Origin: Fibrobacteria bacterium GUT307
Lineage (GTDB): Bacteria > Fibrobacterota > Fibrobacteria > Fibrobacterales > Fibrobacteraceae
Assembly (NCBI GenBank): GCA_001462235.1
Contig: LIUI01000022.1
Span: forward strand, 1 to 56,762
DNA length: 56,762 nt
Direction of reading: 5' to 3'
Position numbers and translations under genes: made by a program. Shown one piece after another: positions 26,332 to 34,612 of the stretch. Each line of letters opens with the position of its first letter. Within the stretch, counting starts at the first letter, position 1. Under the pieces are notes generated by a model. It did no database searches. It was not told the origin of the DNA and saw nothing but the letters and a program-made list of their open reading frames with translations.

Positions 26332-27546
26332 TTAATTTTTTGAGATCAGCCAATGCAAAACGTTAAGGCGTTTTATGCCGTTATTTGTATCTGTGCCGCT
26401 ATCCATGGTCAGCAGGAATTTTGGGTAATTGTCTTTGATTTTTTCTAGCGGAGAAAGTTCCCGTAGCAGTGTATTTGGTTCCAGTGCGGTAAATGCAACT
26501 TGATAATATTCCACTTCTCCATCTGCTTTGGATGCCACAAAATCAACTTCTATGTCGTTTATTTTTCCAACTGAAATTTTATATCCTCGCCGCACCAGTT
26601 CCAAATAAACAACATTTTCCAGCATATATCCAAAATCCCTGCTTGCACGCCCAAACAATACGGTTCTAAGCCCTACATCGGCAACATAATATTTAGAATT
26701 CAATTGCAGAATTTTCTTTCCTTTTATATCGTATCTATCGCATTTATGCATAAGATAGCTATCCAGCAGCCCTTGAACATAAATGTCTATGGTGGTTGGA
26801 GATAAGCTTATTCTATCTGCTTTTAGCCCTCGCTCTATTCCGCGCAAAGATGTTTCGTTGCCTATATTGTCGAACATATAGCGTACCACATTATCCAAAC
26901 GTGCTGGGTCTTTGAGTTTAAATCTTTTGATTATATCTTTTTGGATTGTGTTTTGATATACGGTATTTATGAGATAATCTGTTATCAATTGTCTATTCCC
27001 GCTGAACGCCACTGTTTGAGGAAATCCGCTTTCGCGTGTATATGTGTCATATTTTTCTTGCAAATTGCTATTGTTGCCGCCCGTTCCCATAACATATTCT
27101 TTGAACGACAGAGGCAGCATTTGAATTTCCACATACCTCCCACCTATTAGAGTTGCAAGTTTGCCAGAGAACATATATGCGTTTGAACCTGTAAGGTAAA
27201 GGTCTATGTTTGGGTGCATACGCAAGCTATTAACTGTTTTTTGCCAATCGTCAACGAGTTGAATTTCATCCAAAAACACATAGTTCATTTTATCGGGATT
27301 TATATTTTTCAATATATGCGTATGCAGTTTTTTGCGGTCTAAAAATTCTTCGTTTTCGATAAGTTCAAATTTAATCTCCTGAATTTGGCTTTTGTCTATG
27401 CCGTTTTCAAGCAGGTGTTCTTGAAACAGGGTTAGCAGCGTGGATTTCCCGGAACGCCTAACTCCTGTGACAATTTTCATAACATCGGCATGTCCAAGCC
27501 ACATTTTAAGCTTTTTGATATACTCAGGCCTGTCTATCAGGGTCAT
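26332..27546 (-). CDS. AAA ATPase of the DUF4143 family (second copy)
   Basis: The 404-residue protein has Walker A GVRRSGKSTLLT (about residues 28-39), Walker B YVFLDEIQLV, LTGSNA and LIGGRY segments, and a C-terminal DUF4143 domain with NDIEVDFVASK. It belongs to a different subgroup from the protein at 15387-16538 (a GVRRSGKS rather than a GPRQSGKT loop). AGAGGTTAAA precedes the ATG at 27546. Two 18-20-bp palindromes flank the promoter, which suggests dedicated control. Substrate is unknown. Confidence 0.85.
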   Translation of the reverse strand: MTLIDRPEYIKKLKMWLGHADVMKIVTGVRRSGKSTLLTLFQEHLLENGIDKSQIQEIKFELIENEEFLDRKKLHTHILKNINPDKMNYVFLDEIQLVDDWQKTVNSLRMHPNIDLYLTGSNAYMFSGKLATLIGGRYVEIQMLPLSFKEYVMGTGGNNSNLQEKYDTYTRESGFPQTVAFSGNRQLITDYLINTVYQNTIQKDIIKRFKLKDPARLDNVVRYMFDNIGNETSLRGIERGLKADRISLSPTTIDIYVQGLLDSYLMHKCDRYDIKGKKILQLNSKYYVADVGLRTVLFGRASRDFGYMLENVVYLELVRRGYKISVGKINDIEVDFVASKADGEVEYYQVAFTALEPNTLLRELSPLEKIKDNYPKFLLTMDSGTDTNNGIKRLNVLHWLISKN

Positions 27547-27559
27547 TTTAACCTCTTTT

Positions 27560-27579
27560 TGTCCAGTGTACTGGACAAA
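27560..27579. promoter_or_regulatory. palindromic operator, proximal
   Basis: TTGTCCAGTGTACTGGACAA is a perfect palindrome lying about 13 nt upstream of the DUF4143 ATPase start, on the start-proximal side of the likely -10 region. It is nearly identical in its arms (GTCCAGT ... ACTGGAC) to the palindrome at 27600-27619. Confidence 0.6.
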
Positions 27580-27599
27580 AATAGAAAATTTTAGCAAAC

Positions 27600-27619
27600 T
27601 GTCCAGTATAATGGACAGT
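27600..27619. promoter_or_regulatory. palindromic operator, distal
   Basis: CTGTCCAGTATAATGGACAG is an almost perfect palindrome (TGTCCA / TGGACA arms), 40 bp from the centre of the proximal palindrome. The two sites straddle TTTTCTATTT on the minus strand, so a dimeric repressor could bridge the promoter. The divergent FISUMP gene lies 42 nt to the right and might be co-regulated. Confidence 0.55.
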
Positions 27620-27660
27620 TTTTTTGCACGCTTTTGTAAAAAATAATGTATATATTATAT

Positions 27661-28188
27661 ATGCAACTACAGCCGCAAACGGAACATGGCACATTCACCG
27701 ACCCCAGAGATGGCAGGGAATACAAGACTGTCAAAATTGGCAACCTAGTTTGGATGGCGGAGAATTTGAATTACGAAAACAGGGATAATAAATACGGAGA
27801 AAGCCGTTGGTACAGCAGCGACCCTGCCAACGGAGAAGAATACGGCAGGTTATACGATAGTGACGCTGCCACAAGCGCTGCCCCTCCGGGGTGGCATTTG
27901 CCAACTGATATGGACTGGGATACCTTATTTGCAGAATTATCTTTTGAGCAACTAGCAAACGTTTTTAAGCCCACAGCGGGCGGATTCGACGAAAAAAAGA
28001 ATGGATATGGCAAAAACCTTGGAATATATGGATACTGGTGGAGTGCAACAAAACATTGGTTAGAGGGTTTGTGCTACAATAGTTATGTAAGTTACAATCC
28101 CAAAGATATATTCTGGAGAATGGTCATGAATGATGAAGAAAGTAATTTTAAATTATTCAGTATTCGCTGTGTAAAAGACGTCAACTAA
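27661..28188 (+). CDS. FISUMP-domain protein without signal peptide
   Basis: The 175-residue protein matches the Fibrobacter succinogenes major paralogous domain: FTDPRDGREYKTVKIGNLVW, MAENLNY, RLYDSDAA, APPGWHLPTDMDWDTLF, GIYGYWWSATK and FSIRCVKD. These domains are usually in secreted or lipid-anchored surface proteins of this phylum. Here the N-terminus MQLQPQTEHGTF has no signal. The ATG at 27661 is 4-6 nt after TATATA/TATATT; an earlier ATG at 27646 lies before that box. Function of the domain is unknown; some resemble carbohydrate-associated folds. Confidence 0.82.
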   Translation: MQLQPQTEHGTFTDPRDGREYKTVKIGNLVWMAENLNYENRDNKYGESRWYSSDPANGEEYGRLYDSDAATSAAPPGWHLPTDMDWDTLFAELSFEQLANVFKPTAGGFDEKKNGYGKNLGIYGYWWSATKHWLEGLCYNSYVSYNPKDIFWRMVMNDEESNFKLFSIRCVKDVN

Positions 28189-28194
28189 CTTTTC

Positions 28195-28200
28195 TATATT
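28195..28200 (+). promoter_or_regulatory. -10 element of tRNA-Leu
   Basis: TATATT preceded by TTTTC lies 11 nt before the mature tRNA. No convincing -35 hexamer is seen at 17 nt. The same TTTTCTATATT block is used throughout the window. Confidence 0.5.
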
Positions 28201-28211
28201 ACCCTCTCGCC

Positions 28212-28294
<83 letters not shown>

Positions 28295-28325
28295 TTATAA
28301 GCTATTAAATTATTCAGAGGTAAAT

Positions 28326-29573
28326 ATGAGTTCTGTGAAAAAATGTGTTCTTGCCTATTCAGGCGGTTTGGATACGTCGGTTATAATTCCCTGGTTAAGG
28401 GAGAATTATGGGTGTGAGGTTGTGGCTTTTGCCGCAGACCTAGGACAAGGGGATTGCGATGCGGCGGCTTTGAAAAAAAAGGCCATTGCCAGCGGTGCAT
28501 CCAAATGTTATGTAATGGATTTGCGCAAAGAGTTTTTGGAAGACTATGTTTGGCCAACCATGAGAGCAGGTGCAAAATACGAGGCTACCTACCTTTTGGG
28601 AACCTCGTTTGCAAGGCCCTTAATTGCAAAATATCAAGTGCTTGTAGCACAAAAAGAAAAAGCAGATGCTGTGTCCCATGGAGCCACAGGCAAAGGCAAT
28701 GACCAAGTTCGCTTTGAGCTTACTTATGCGGCTATGGACCCCCGTTTAAAAGTGATTGCCCCTTGGAAAGACCCAAAGTGGAACATCCATAGCAGAGAAG
28801 AAGCCATAGACTACGCAGAAAAAAGAAAAATTCCTCTTAACGGAATTTCAAAAAAGAAAATCTATTCCGAAGACGGCAATTTGTGGCACTTATCGCACGA
28901 AGGCGGTGTTTTGGAATATCCGGAAAAAGAACATAAATACGATATGTTAAAACTTTCCAATACTTTTGAGAAAGCACCTGATAAAGCAGAGTATGTTAAA
29001 ATAAGTTTTGAAAAGGGAACTCCGGTAGCGTTAAACGGAAAAAAATTGGACAGCGTTGCCATGCTCACCGCACTCAATGAAATTGGCGGCAAACACGCTT
29101 GCGGCTTGTTAGACATTGTTGAAAACAGATTGGTTGGCTTAAAGAGCAGAGGCGTTTACGAAACTCCGGGCGGCACGCTTTTATACAAGGCACATGAACT
29201 TATAGAGTCTCTTGTGCTGGATAAGGCTACTCTTGCAGAAAAGCAAAAACTTTCGCAAACATACGCGTTCCTTGTATATAACGGCGAATGGTTCACACCG
29301 CTCCGCCAAGCATTGGATGCCTTTGTAAACGAAACTCAAAAAACAGTTACAGGCGATGTAACCCTAAAACTTTACAAAGGAAACATAATTCCTGCCGGCA
29401 TTCAAAGCCCATTCAGCCTTTATGACCCGGATTTAGGCGGTTTTAGCGATGTTGATTTTTACGACCAAAAAGATGCTACTGGCTTTATCCGTTGTTTTGG
29501 CCTTCCGCTAAAAACCAGAGGAATGCTGCTCGGTAAAAAAAGCCCGATTGATTTTGGCAAAACTAAAGTGTAA
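28326..29573 (+). CDS. argG: argininosuccinate synthase
   Basis: The 415-residue protein has the PP-loop ATP site AYSGGLDTSVII (about residues 9-20), GATGKGNDQVRFEL, YSEDGNLWHLSHEGG and TPGGTLLYKAHE. It joins citrulline and aspartate with ATP to form argininosuccinate in arginine synthesis. AGAGGTAAAT precedes the ATG. No argH is next to it. The 3' end overlaps convergent murD by 11 bp. Confidence 0.96.
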   Translation: MSSVKKCVLAYSGGLDTSVIIPWLRENYGCEVVAFAADLGQGDCDAAALKKKAIASGASKCYVMDLRKEFLEDYVWPTMRAGAKYEATYLLGTSFARPLIAKYQVLVAQKEKADAVSHGATGKGNDQVRFELTYAAMDPRLKVIAPWKDPKWNIHSREEAIDYAEKRKIPLNGISKKKIYSEDGNLWHLSHEGGVLEYPEKEHKYDMLKLSNTFEKAPDKAEYVKISFEKGTPVALNGKKLDSVAMLTALNEIGGKHACGLLDIVENRLVGLKSRGVYETPGGTLLYKAHELIESLVLDKATLAEKQKLSQTYAFLVYNGEWFTPLRQALDAFVNETQKTVTGDVTLKLYKGNIIPAGIQSPFSLYDPDLGGFSDVDFYDQKDATGFIRCFGLPLKTRGMLLGKKSPIDFGKTKV

Positions 29574-30777
29574 CCAGTTCGTTAAATTTTTCCCCTCTCT
29601 CCTTGTAATTCGCAAATAAACCAAAAGAAGCACAAGCGGGAGAGAGCAAAACCGCTCCGCCATTTTCTGTATTTTCCAAACACCATTCAAATGCTTGCGG
29701 TAAATCGCCGCATATTTGCATACTTGCTTTGCAGTGTGCGCTTTGCAGGGATTTTAGCATTCTCTCTGCGGTGAAGCCTATTAGGGCAATTCCTTTTAGC
29801 AAATTATTTTTTGCGAGAGTTTGCGATAATTCCGTAAAGTCTGCGTGCTTTTCGGAACCGCCGAGTATAATGGTGAAAGGTTTATCCATAGCTTTGGCGG
29901 CGGCTATTGCTGCTTCCGGGCGTGTAGAATAGGAATCATTGTAAAAAGTTATGCCTTTTTTTGTACCTACATTTTGCAAACGATACGGCAAAGATTCATA
30001 GCTTTTCAAAGCATCTACGCAAAGCGAAACATCCATTCCTGCGCATTCCAAGGCAAGTGTTGCTGCTGCTATATTTTGCAATTGATGTTCGCCTTTTATT
30101 TTGAATTCATCCATTGAAAGCGGAAGTGTTTTGAATGGCTTTTTTGTGCCGCTGCTTTGCGCGGCTATTTGCACCGCTCCTTCTGAAATGACGTTGTAAA
30201 TACAATAATCATCTCTTTTTTGCCAGCGAACCAAATTTGCTTTTGCATCTCTGTATTGCTCAACCGATGTGTGCCAATCCAGATGTTCGCTTGTTGTTTG
30301 CAAAACAACCCCTATATGCGGGGAAACTCCGAGTGTCATAAGCTGGAAGGAGCTTAGTTCCAAAACAACTATGGAATTTTGTTCTTGCAACAAATCCAAA
30401 GCAGGGACGCCAAAATTGCCACCCACCGAGTGCTGGATATTCAAGGCTTTAAGGCAGTGGGCAATCATAGAAACGCAAGTGCCTTTTCCGAGCGTGCCTG
30501 TGACGCCGATAATTTTTTTTGGTGGATACAGTTCAAAGAAAAGTTCTATTTGGCTTGTTAAAACCGCGCCTTTTGCCTGTGCATCCAGAATTTCCTTTTG
30601 CAAGGGGTAAACGCCTGCGGAGCGGATAATTGTTTTGCAAGCAGATAAATTATCCAAGTAATTTTTGCCGTTGCTTTTGTCAAAGATAAGGATTTCCTTT
30701 ATGCCCTTATTCTGCAAAAACTTCAGGGTGCTTTTTCCTTCTACTCCAAAACCTAAAATACCTACGGGTTCATGCAT
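29563..30777 (-). CDS. murD: UDP-N-acetylmuramoyl-L-alanine:D-glutamate ligase
   Basis: The 404-residue protein has a Rossmann N-terminus (VGILGFGVEGKSTLKF), the ATP loop GVTGTLGKGTCVSMIA, SSFQLMTL, SEHLDWH and the C-terminal DSYSTRPEAAIAA and ILGGSEKHADF motifs. MurD adds D-Glu to UDP-MurNAc-L-Ala in peptidoglycan synthesis. The ATP-loop glycine-rich signature is GTLGKGT where GTNGKTT is usual, a mild deviation. It stands outside a mur-fts cluster here. The start is 11 nt after TATTTT. Confidence 0.92.
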   Translation of the reverse strand: MHEPVGILGFGVEGKSTLKFLQNKGIKEILIFDKSNGKNYLDNLSACKTIIRSAGVYPLQKEILDAQAKGAVLTSQIELFFELYPPKKIIGVTGTLGKGTCVSMIAHCLKALNIQHSVGGNFGVPALDLLQEQNSIVVLELSSFQLMTLGVSPHIGVVLQTTSEHLDWHTSVEQYRDAKANLVRWQKRDDYCIYNVISEGAVQIAAQSSGTKKPFKTLPLSMDEFKIKGEHQLQNIAAATLALECAGMDVSLCVDALKSYESLPYRLQNVGTKKGITFYNDSYSTRPEAAIAAAKAMDKPFTIILGGSEKHADFTELSQTLAKNNLLKGIALIGFTAERMLKSLQSAHCKASMQICGDLPQAFEWCLENTENGGAVLLSPACASFGLFANYKERGEKFNELVTL

Positions 30778-30934
30778 ATTCTTTGGGGAAAATAGAAAAC
30801 CCACAAGTTTTCCTCTTATTTTTTACGAGTTTTACTCCCAGCATCTCTATTTTCTTAGGCTGATTAGAACAAAAACTTATTTATTCACATTCGGTACAGT
30901 GCATGAAGGATTTTTTGGAAAATAATCCTAAAAG

Positions 30935-31261
30935 TTACGACAGTTTGTAATGCTCTTTAAGCTGCCCTTTAAGCTCAATTATTTCCGTGCGAAGCTTATC
31001 GTTTTCTTCTCTAAGCTCCTTAATCTCCGCCTTCAAAAGCCCGATTTCCCGTGTAGCGGCTTCCCACAATCCCTTCCATGAGTTAACGGACTCAGTAAGA
31101 CCTTTCAACTGAAGATCAAAGCCCGTTTGCATGGCTTGCATTTGCGCCCGGAATGCTTCGGCATTGTTTTTTGAATCTGCTTGCAATGCCTGTATGTGTA
31201 CTTGCAAGATTTCCAGGTTGTTTTCCACGCTTGCAATATACAAAAAATTATTCTGAGCCAC
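30935..31261 (-). CDS. coiled-coil protein coupled to V-ATPase D
   Basis: The 108-residue protein has two helical segments: SVENNLEILQVHIQALQADS in the first half and GLLKAEIKELREENDKLRTE, then IIELKGQLKEHY in the second. They are linked by LTESVNSWKGLWEAATRE. I recognise no family. It begins 3 nt after the stop of the V-ATPase D gene and has no separate promoter, so it is co-transcribed. No subunit G/H for the peripheral stalk is found elsewhere in the window, and this could fill that role, but the evidence is only position and helical content. Confidence 0.6.
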   Translation of the reverse strand: MAQNNFLYIASVENNLEILQVHIQALQADSKNNAEAFRAQMQAMQTGFDLQLKGLTESVNSWKGLWEAATREIGLLKAEIKELREENDKLRTEIIELKGQLKEHYKLS

Positions 31262-31264
31262 CCC

Positions 31265-31870
31265 TCAAGCAACTGCGTTCTTTGCTACTGTTTTGTTCTT
31301 TGCTATTTTGGACCTTGCTACGCCGGCTGTTTGTTGATCACCTAAGAATATGCGAACCACTCGGATGTTTTCTTTGGCTTCTGGTATTTTTACCTTCTCA
31401 AATAAATTTACCCTTTGGTTTGTGGTGCGAAGCTCTTCGCTTAAAAGGCGGAATTGCTCCTCTATAACTCTGCGTTCCAAACGCAAGGAAATTAAATGCT
31501 CCAAAGTGCGAATGCCGGAATCTATCCACACAGCAGTATCAAATAAATCCGGGATGTTACGTTCAAAAACCACATCTTCAAAAATGGGAATTGTAACGCC
31601 TGCAATGTTTCCTTCACCTAAAAGAATTTTTGAAACCTTGAGGTAATTGCTCCATTCAACAGGTTCTGCGAATAATTTTATCCAGCCGCTTATATCGGCT
31701 AATAGGGCTTCTTCTTCTCGCCTTTTGGATTCAACCCTTGACTGCACACCCCTAATTTCCATTTGAAGCTGTTGCTTTTTCAGCTGCAATGTGGGCAAAT
31801 AACGCTGGAACCTTTTAAGAGAGTCCCGCTCTGCCTTTAGCGCGTTTTTTGTGAGTTTAACCTTTGCCAT
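31265..31870 (-). CDS. atpD: V-type ATP synthase subunit D
   Basis: The 201-residue protein is a long antiparallel coiled coil. The N-terminal helix (KLTKNALKAERDSLKRFQRY, LPTLQLKKQQLQ) and the C-terminal helix (LRTTNQRVNLFEKVKIPEAK, ENIRVVRIFLGDQQTAGVAR) are the canonical subunit D sequences. D is the rotating central shaft of the A/V-type ATPase. It lies 11 kb from A and B, where it normally follows B. The ATG is 6 nt after TATCTT with no Shine-Dalgarno sequence. Confidence 0.92.
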   Translation of the reverse strand: MAKVKLTKNALKAERDSLKRFQRYLPTLQLKKQQLQMEIRGVQSRVESKRREEEALLADISGWIKLFAEPVEWSNYLKVSKILLGEGNIAGVTIPIFEDVVFERNIPDLFDTAVWIDSGIRTLEHLISLRLERRVIEEQFRLLSEELRTTNQRVNLFEKVKIPEAKENIRVVRIFLGDQQTAGVARSKIAKNKTVAKNAVA

Positions 31871-31887
31871 TGGGGTAAGATAGAAAA

Positions 31888-32502
31888 TCAGGGATGCTTC
31901 ACAATTCTAGGCATAGGCAAAAAGCTAAAAATTCCATAAATTTTCAAATATATTTTTTCGCAAAAGTTTACAAAAGGAATAGCAAATTTAGGCAAGCCGG
32001 CAGTGCTAAAAGGGATGGAAAGTTTTGCTCCTTTGTCTTTGTTCCACACAATAAAACGGCTGCTGTAATTTTCAAAACCAAATTCTTTGCACAAATTAAA
32101 AAGGGCCTTAGAGCCATACCATGCAGGTGCAGCAAAACCCCGAGCTTCCCCTGCATTTAATTTTTGCCATGCTTGCAGAGCCTTACCCAAAAGCATTCTC
32201 AAATCGTTTTTTGAAAGCCCGGCAAACTCTGCCTCCGAATTTGTTAAACCTAGGGCAAGCCGCCCCTGCAAGCTCCTTTTCAAACTTAAATTTGCCTTGT
32301 GCTTATAGCCGTGCAAATGCAGAGCATGGCCCTCTTTTTTCCATTCCAAAAGCTGCACAGAAAAATTCTCATCATAATTTTCAGAAAAAGGAATTACCAT
32401 CAAATTCCAGCGGGTAACATCAAATTTTCGCAGCTCCGCTGCTACTTGTAAAAAATTATGCACAGTTATATCGTGAAATTCATAAACCGGAAAGCAAGGC
32501 AT
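31888..32502 (-). CDS. DUF2334 polysaccharide-deacetylase-like protein
   Basis: The 204-residue protein reads YEFHDITVHN, WNLMVIPFSENY, EGHALHLHGYKHKA, GFAAPAWYGS and IVWNKDKGAKLSIPF. This follows the DUF2334 / NodB-related pattern of xHDV near the N-terminus, HxxxH after a strand, and FxxPxW. It would be a metal-dependent deacetylase of a cell-envelope sugar. The first metal ligand is read as HD in FHDIT. AGGACGAAATAG precedes the ATG. It overlaps the stop of the FliM-motif gene by 23 bp and ends just before the V-ATPase D promoter. Confidence 0.7.
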   Translation of the reverse strand: MPCFPVYEFHDITVHNFLQVAAELRKFDVTRWNLMVIPFSENYDENFSVQLLEWKKEGHALHLHGYKHKANLSLKRSLQGRLALGLTNSEAEFAGLSKNDLRMLLGKALQAWQKLNAGEARGFAAPAWYGSKALFNLCKEFGFENYSSRFIVWNKDKGAKLSIPFSTAGLPKFAIPFVNFCEKIYLKIYGIFSFLPMPRIVKHP

Positions 32503-32839
32503 CTATTTCGTCCTGGCTTAAAATACCCTCTTCTTTCTCGGCTTCTTTTTGGGGTTCCGGAGCTGCTGCCATTGCGGGCACTGCTGCCGCAAAAGATTGA
32601 ACCTGAACCGGAGCATAAGCCGTTGGTGGAGGCATTGCAGGCATGGAATATGCCGGCATAGCTGCTGGCATAGGCATGGCATATTCGTTAGCAGAATCGG
32701 GGGGTTGGGCTTTTCTCTCAACCTGGTAGATTGACATGAAGTAGTCCATGGGCAATTCATAAGAATAGCGAGGATCCGCAAAGGACTTCTCCCAAGCGTC
32801 TTTATCGTCAAATAACCACGGAAGGTATTGCAACCGCAT
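32480..32839 (-). CDS. protein with C-terminal FliM/FliN-type motif
   Basis: The 119-residue protein has a folded-looking N-terminus (MRLQYLPWLFDDKDAWEKSF, then ADPRYSYELPMDYFMSIYQV), a Met/Ala/Pro-rich linker (about residues 50-95) and the C-terminus EEGILSQDEIDALLSGL. ILSQDEIDALLSG is the N-terminal CheY-P docking peptide of FliM/FliY, here at the other end of the protein. GGAG lies 11 nt upstream of the ATG. It is divergent from cheX, with the two promoters 12 bp apart. I infer a CheY-family partner. Confidence 0.65.
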   Translation of the reverse strand: MRLQYLPWLFDDKDAWEKSFADPRYSYELPMDYFMSIYQVERKAQPPDSANEYAMPMPAAMPAYSMPAMPPPTAYAPVQVQSFAAAVPAMAAAPEPQKEAEKEEGILSQDEIDALLSGL

Positions 32840-32861
32840 ATTCTTTTAGCTCCTAAGCATA

Positions 32862-32885
32862 AATATAGAAAAAATTTTCTACATT
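32862..32885. promoter_or_regulatory. divergent promoters, FliM-motif gene / cheX
   Basis: The minus-strand -10 TATATT (32862-32867) and the plus-strand TACATT (32880-32885) are separated by 12 bp of AT-rich DNA with the palindrome AGAAAAAATTTTCT. Both genes have leaders with Shine-Dalgarno sequences, unlike the leaderless pairs at 6055-6090 and 21723-21756. Confidence 0.6.
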
Positions 32886-32907
32886 CTTCCCATCTTCGAG
32901 GAATAAT

Positions 32908-33378
32908 ATGAAAGCAGAATGGATCAATGCCTTTATTTTAGCGACGAGAGATACCTTCTCTAAAATGCTCAGTCTTCAGGTGGAGGCTGGCAAGCCTTAT
33001 CTTCTTACAGAAGAGGTGAATATAAAAGATATTTCCGGAATGATAGGTCTTTCTGGAACAATCAAGGGAGCCGTGGTAATAGGCTTCCCGGAGCATGGCG
33101 CGCTCAAAACGGCTAACATGTTCTTAGGCGAACATTTTACGCAATTGGGGCCGGATGTAAGCGATGCGGTGGGTGAACTCGTAAACATAATTGCAGGTTA
33201 TGTTAAAAAATTCATTCAAAACGAGAAATTCGGGATTTCATTACCTTCTATAGCTAGGGGTGCAAAGCACATGGTTTATATGCCAAAATACGCTCCAACC
33301 ATAGTAATTCCGTTTAACTCTCCGGAACTAGGTCCCTTTGTTCTTGAAGCAGCTCTTGCCGAAGGGCAACATGCCTGA
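32908..33378 (+). CDS. cheX: CheX-family phosphatase (CheY-P phosphatase)
   Basis: The 156-residue protein follows the CheC/CheX fold: MKAEWINAFILATRDTFSKM, DISGMIGLSGTIKGAVVIGF and DVSDAVGELVNIIAGYVKKF. The last carries the catalytic Glu and Asn of the ExxN motif. CheX dephosphorylates CheY-P. GAGGAATAAT precedes the ATG. xseA overlaps its stop, so the two are co-transcribed. No flagellar gene is nearby. It could act on a receiver such as the one at 39465. Confidence 0.85.
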   Translation: MKAEWINAFILATRDTFSKMLSLQVEAGKPYLLTEEVNIKDISGMIGLSGTIKGAVVIGFPEHGALKTANMFLGEHFTQLGPDVSDAVGELVNIIAGYVKKFIQNEKFGISLPSIARGAKHMVYMPKYAPTIVIPFNSPELGPFVLEAALAEGQHA

Positions 33379-34612
33379 CCCCCAAGCTTCCTATTCTTTA
33401 CGTCAATATCTGAACTCTGTTCAAAGATTAGTAAAAAATAAGATTCCGGCAGTTTGGGTTTATGGAACTGTGTCTAGCTTGCAGGAGAGGGGCAGCATGG
33501 TTTATATAACATTGGCAGAATACGAAGATGATGACGTTAAGCCAAAAGCCTTGCTTGGGCTTGTAATGTTTGCTTCACAGTATTCGGCATTGCACCACAA
33601 ACTAGCCGAACTCCCGGTTCCCTTTGAAATAAAAAAAGATTTAAAAATAAAGGTTTTGCTGGAGGCAGATTTTTACATTCCGCAGGGGAAATTCCAATGC
33701 AGAATTGTGGATATAGACACGGTTTTTACCGTAGGCGAAATTGCCATAACCAGGCAAAAAATCTGGGATACTCTGGTAAAAGAGAACCTGCACTGCTTAA
33801 ACGGTGAGCTTCCTATGCCGCTTCTGCCGCTTTCCATAGGCCTTATAACCTCGGAAAGCAGCGCGGCTTACAAAGACTTTACTTCTACAATCAAGGCTTC
33901 TGGCTATGCCTTTAGCATAACAACTGTTTCTGCAAAAATGCAAGGGCAAAACACAGAAGGAGATATTGTAGAAGCACTTGGCAGGTTAAGGGAACATAAA
34001 GATTTGGATGTTGTTTGCATAGTTCGTGGCGGTGGCGCAAAAACCGATTTGGTTTTCTTTGACAGCTATGCTCTTTGCAAAGCGGCAGCAATTTTCCCCC
34101 TGCCTGTGATAACCGGAATTGGTCACGAGATTGACGAGAGCCTCTTAGACAAGGTTGCCCACACTCATTTGATAACCCCAACGGACTGCGCAAAATTCTT
34201 GATTGAGAGGGTGGACTTGGCTTGGCAAAGGTTGCAAACCGTGTATTTTGAGTTTGAGAATTTTATGCAGATTTTTGTAAGAGAGCGTGATAAAATAACT
34301 TACAAAGCTTTGCAACTCTCAAATATATGCAATAAAATAATGATTAACGAAAGGGAAAAACTCTCCAGAAATACGCTTGGATTAAAGCGAGGCGTGCCTA
34401 AAATTCTAGACTACCAAAAGCAAACCCTAAAACTGCTTGAAGAAAGAGCAAAAGCAGCAAACCCCCAAACGCAGTTAAAAAAGGGCTATACCATAACCAA
34501 AAACGAAAGCGGCAAAATTTTGCGTTCTGCAAAAGAAGCTGCAATGAGTCCTATTTTAAGAACTATATTTGCAGATGGAGAAACAGTGTCATGCAAAAAC
34601 CCATACTCATAA
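33371..34612 (+). CDS. xseA: exodeoxyribonuclease VII large subunit
   Basis: The 413-residue protein begins with an OB-fold region (VKNKIPAVWVYGTVSSLQER), then IGLITSESSAAYKDFTSTIK, VVCIVRGGGAKTDLVFFDSY, ITGIGHEIDESLLDKVAH and THLITPTDCAKFLIE. A long coiled coil and QLKKGYTITKNESGKILRSA close it. XseA with XseB degrades single-stranded DNA. No xseB is found in the window. The ATG at 33371 overlaps the cheX stop, with AAGGGCAAC ahead of it. Confidence 0.92.
   Translation: MPDPQASYSLRQYLNSVQRLVKNKIPAVWVYGTVSSLQERGSMVYITLAEYEDDDVKPKALLGLVMFASQYSALHHKLAELPVPFEIKKDLKIKVLLEADFYIPQGKFQCRIVDIDTVFTVGEIAITRQKIWDTLVKENLHCLNGELPMPLLPLSIGLITSESSAAYKDFTSTIKASGYAFSITTVSAKMQGQNTEGDIVEALGRLREHKDLDVVCIVRGGGAKTDLVFFDSYALCKAAAIFPLPVITGIGHEIDESLLDKVAHTHLITPTDCAKFLIERVDLAWQRLQTVYFEFENFMQIFVRERDKITYKALQLSNICNKIMINEREKLSRNTLGLKRGVPKILDYQKQTLKLLEERAKAANPQTQLKKGYTITKNESGKILRSAKEAAMSPILRTIFADGETVSCKNPYS

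Noticed and set aside
30905-30934. Terminator hairpin (AGGATT ... AATCCT) downstream of the coiled-coil gene
   Set aside because: Short AT-rich stem without a following T-run; not strong enough to call.
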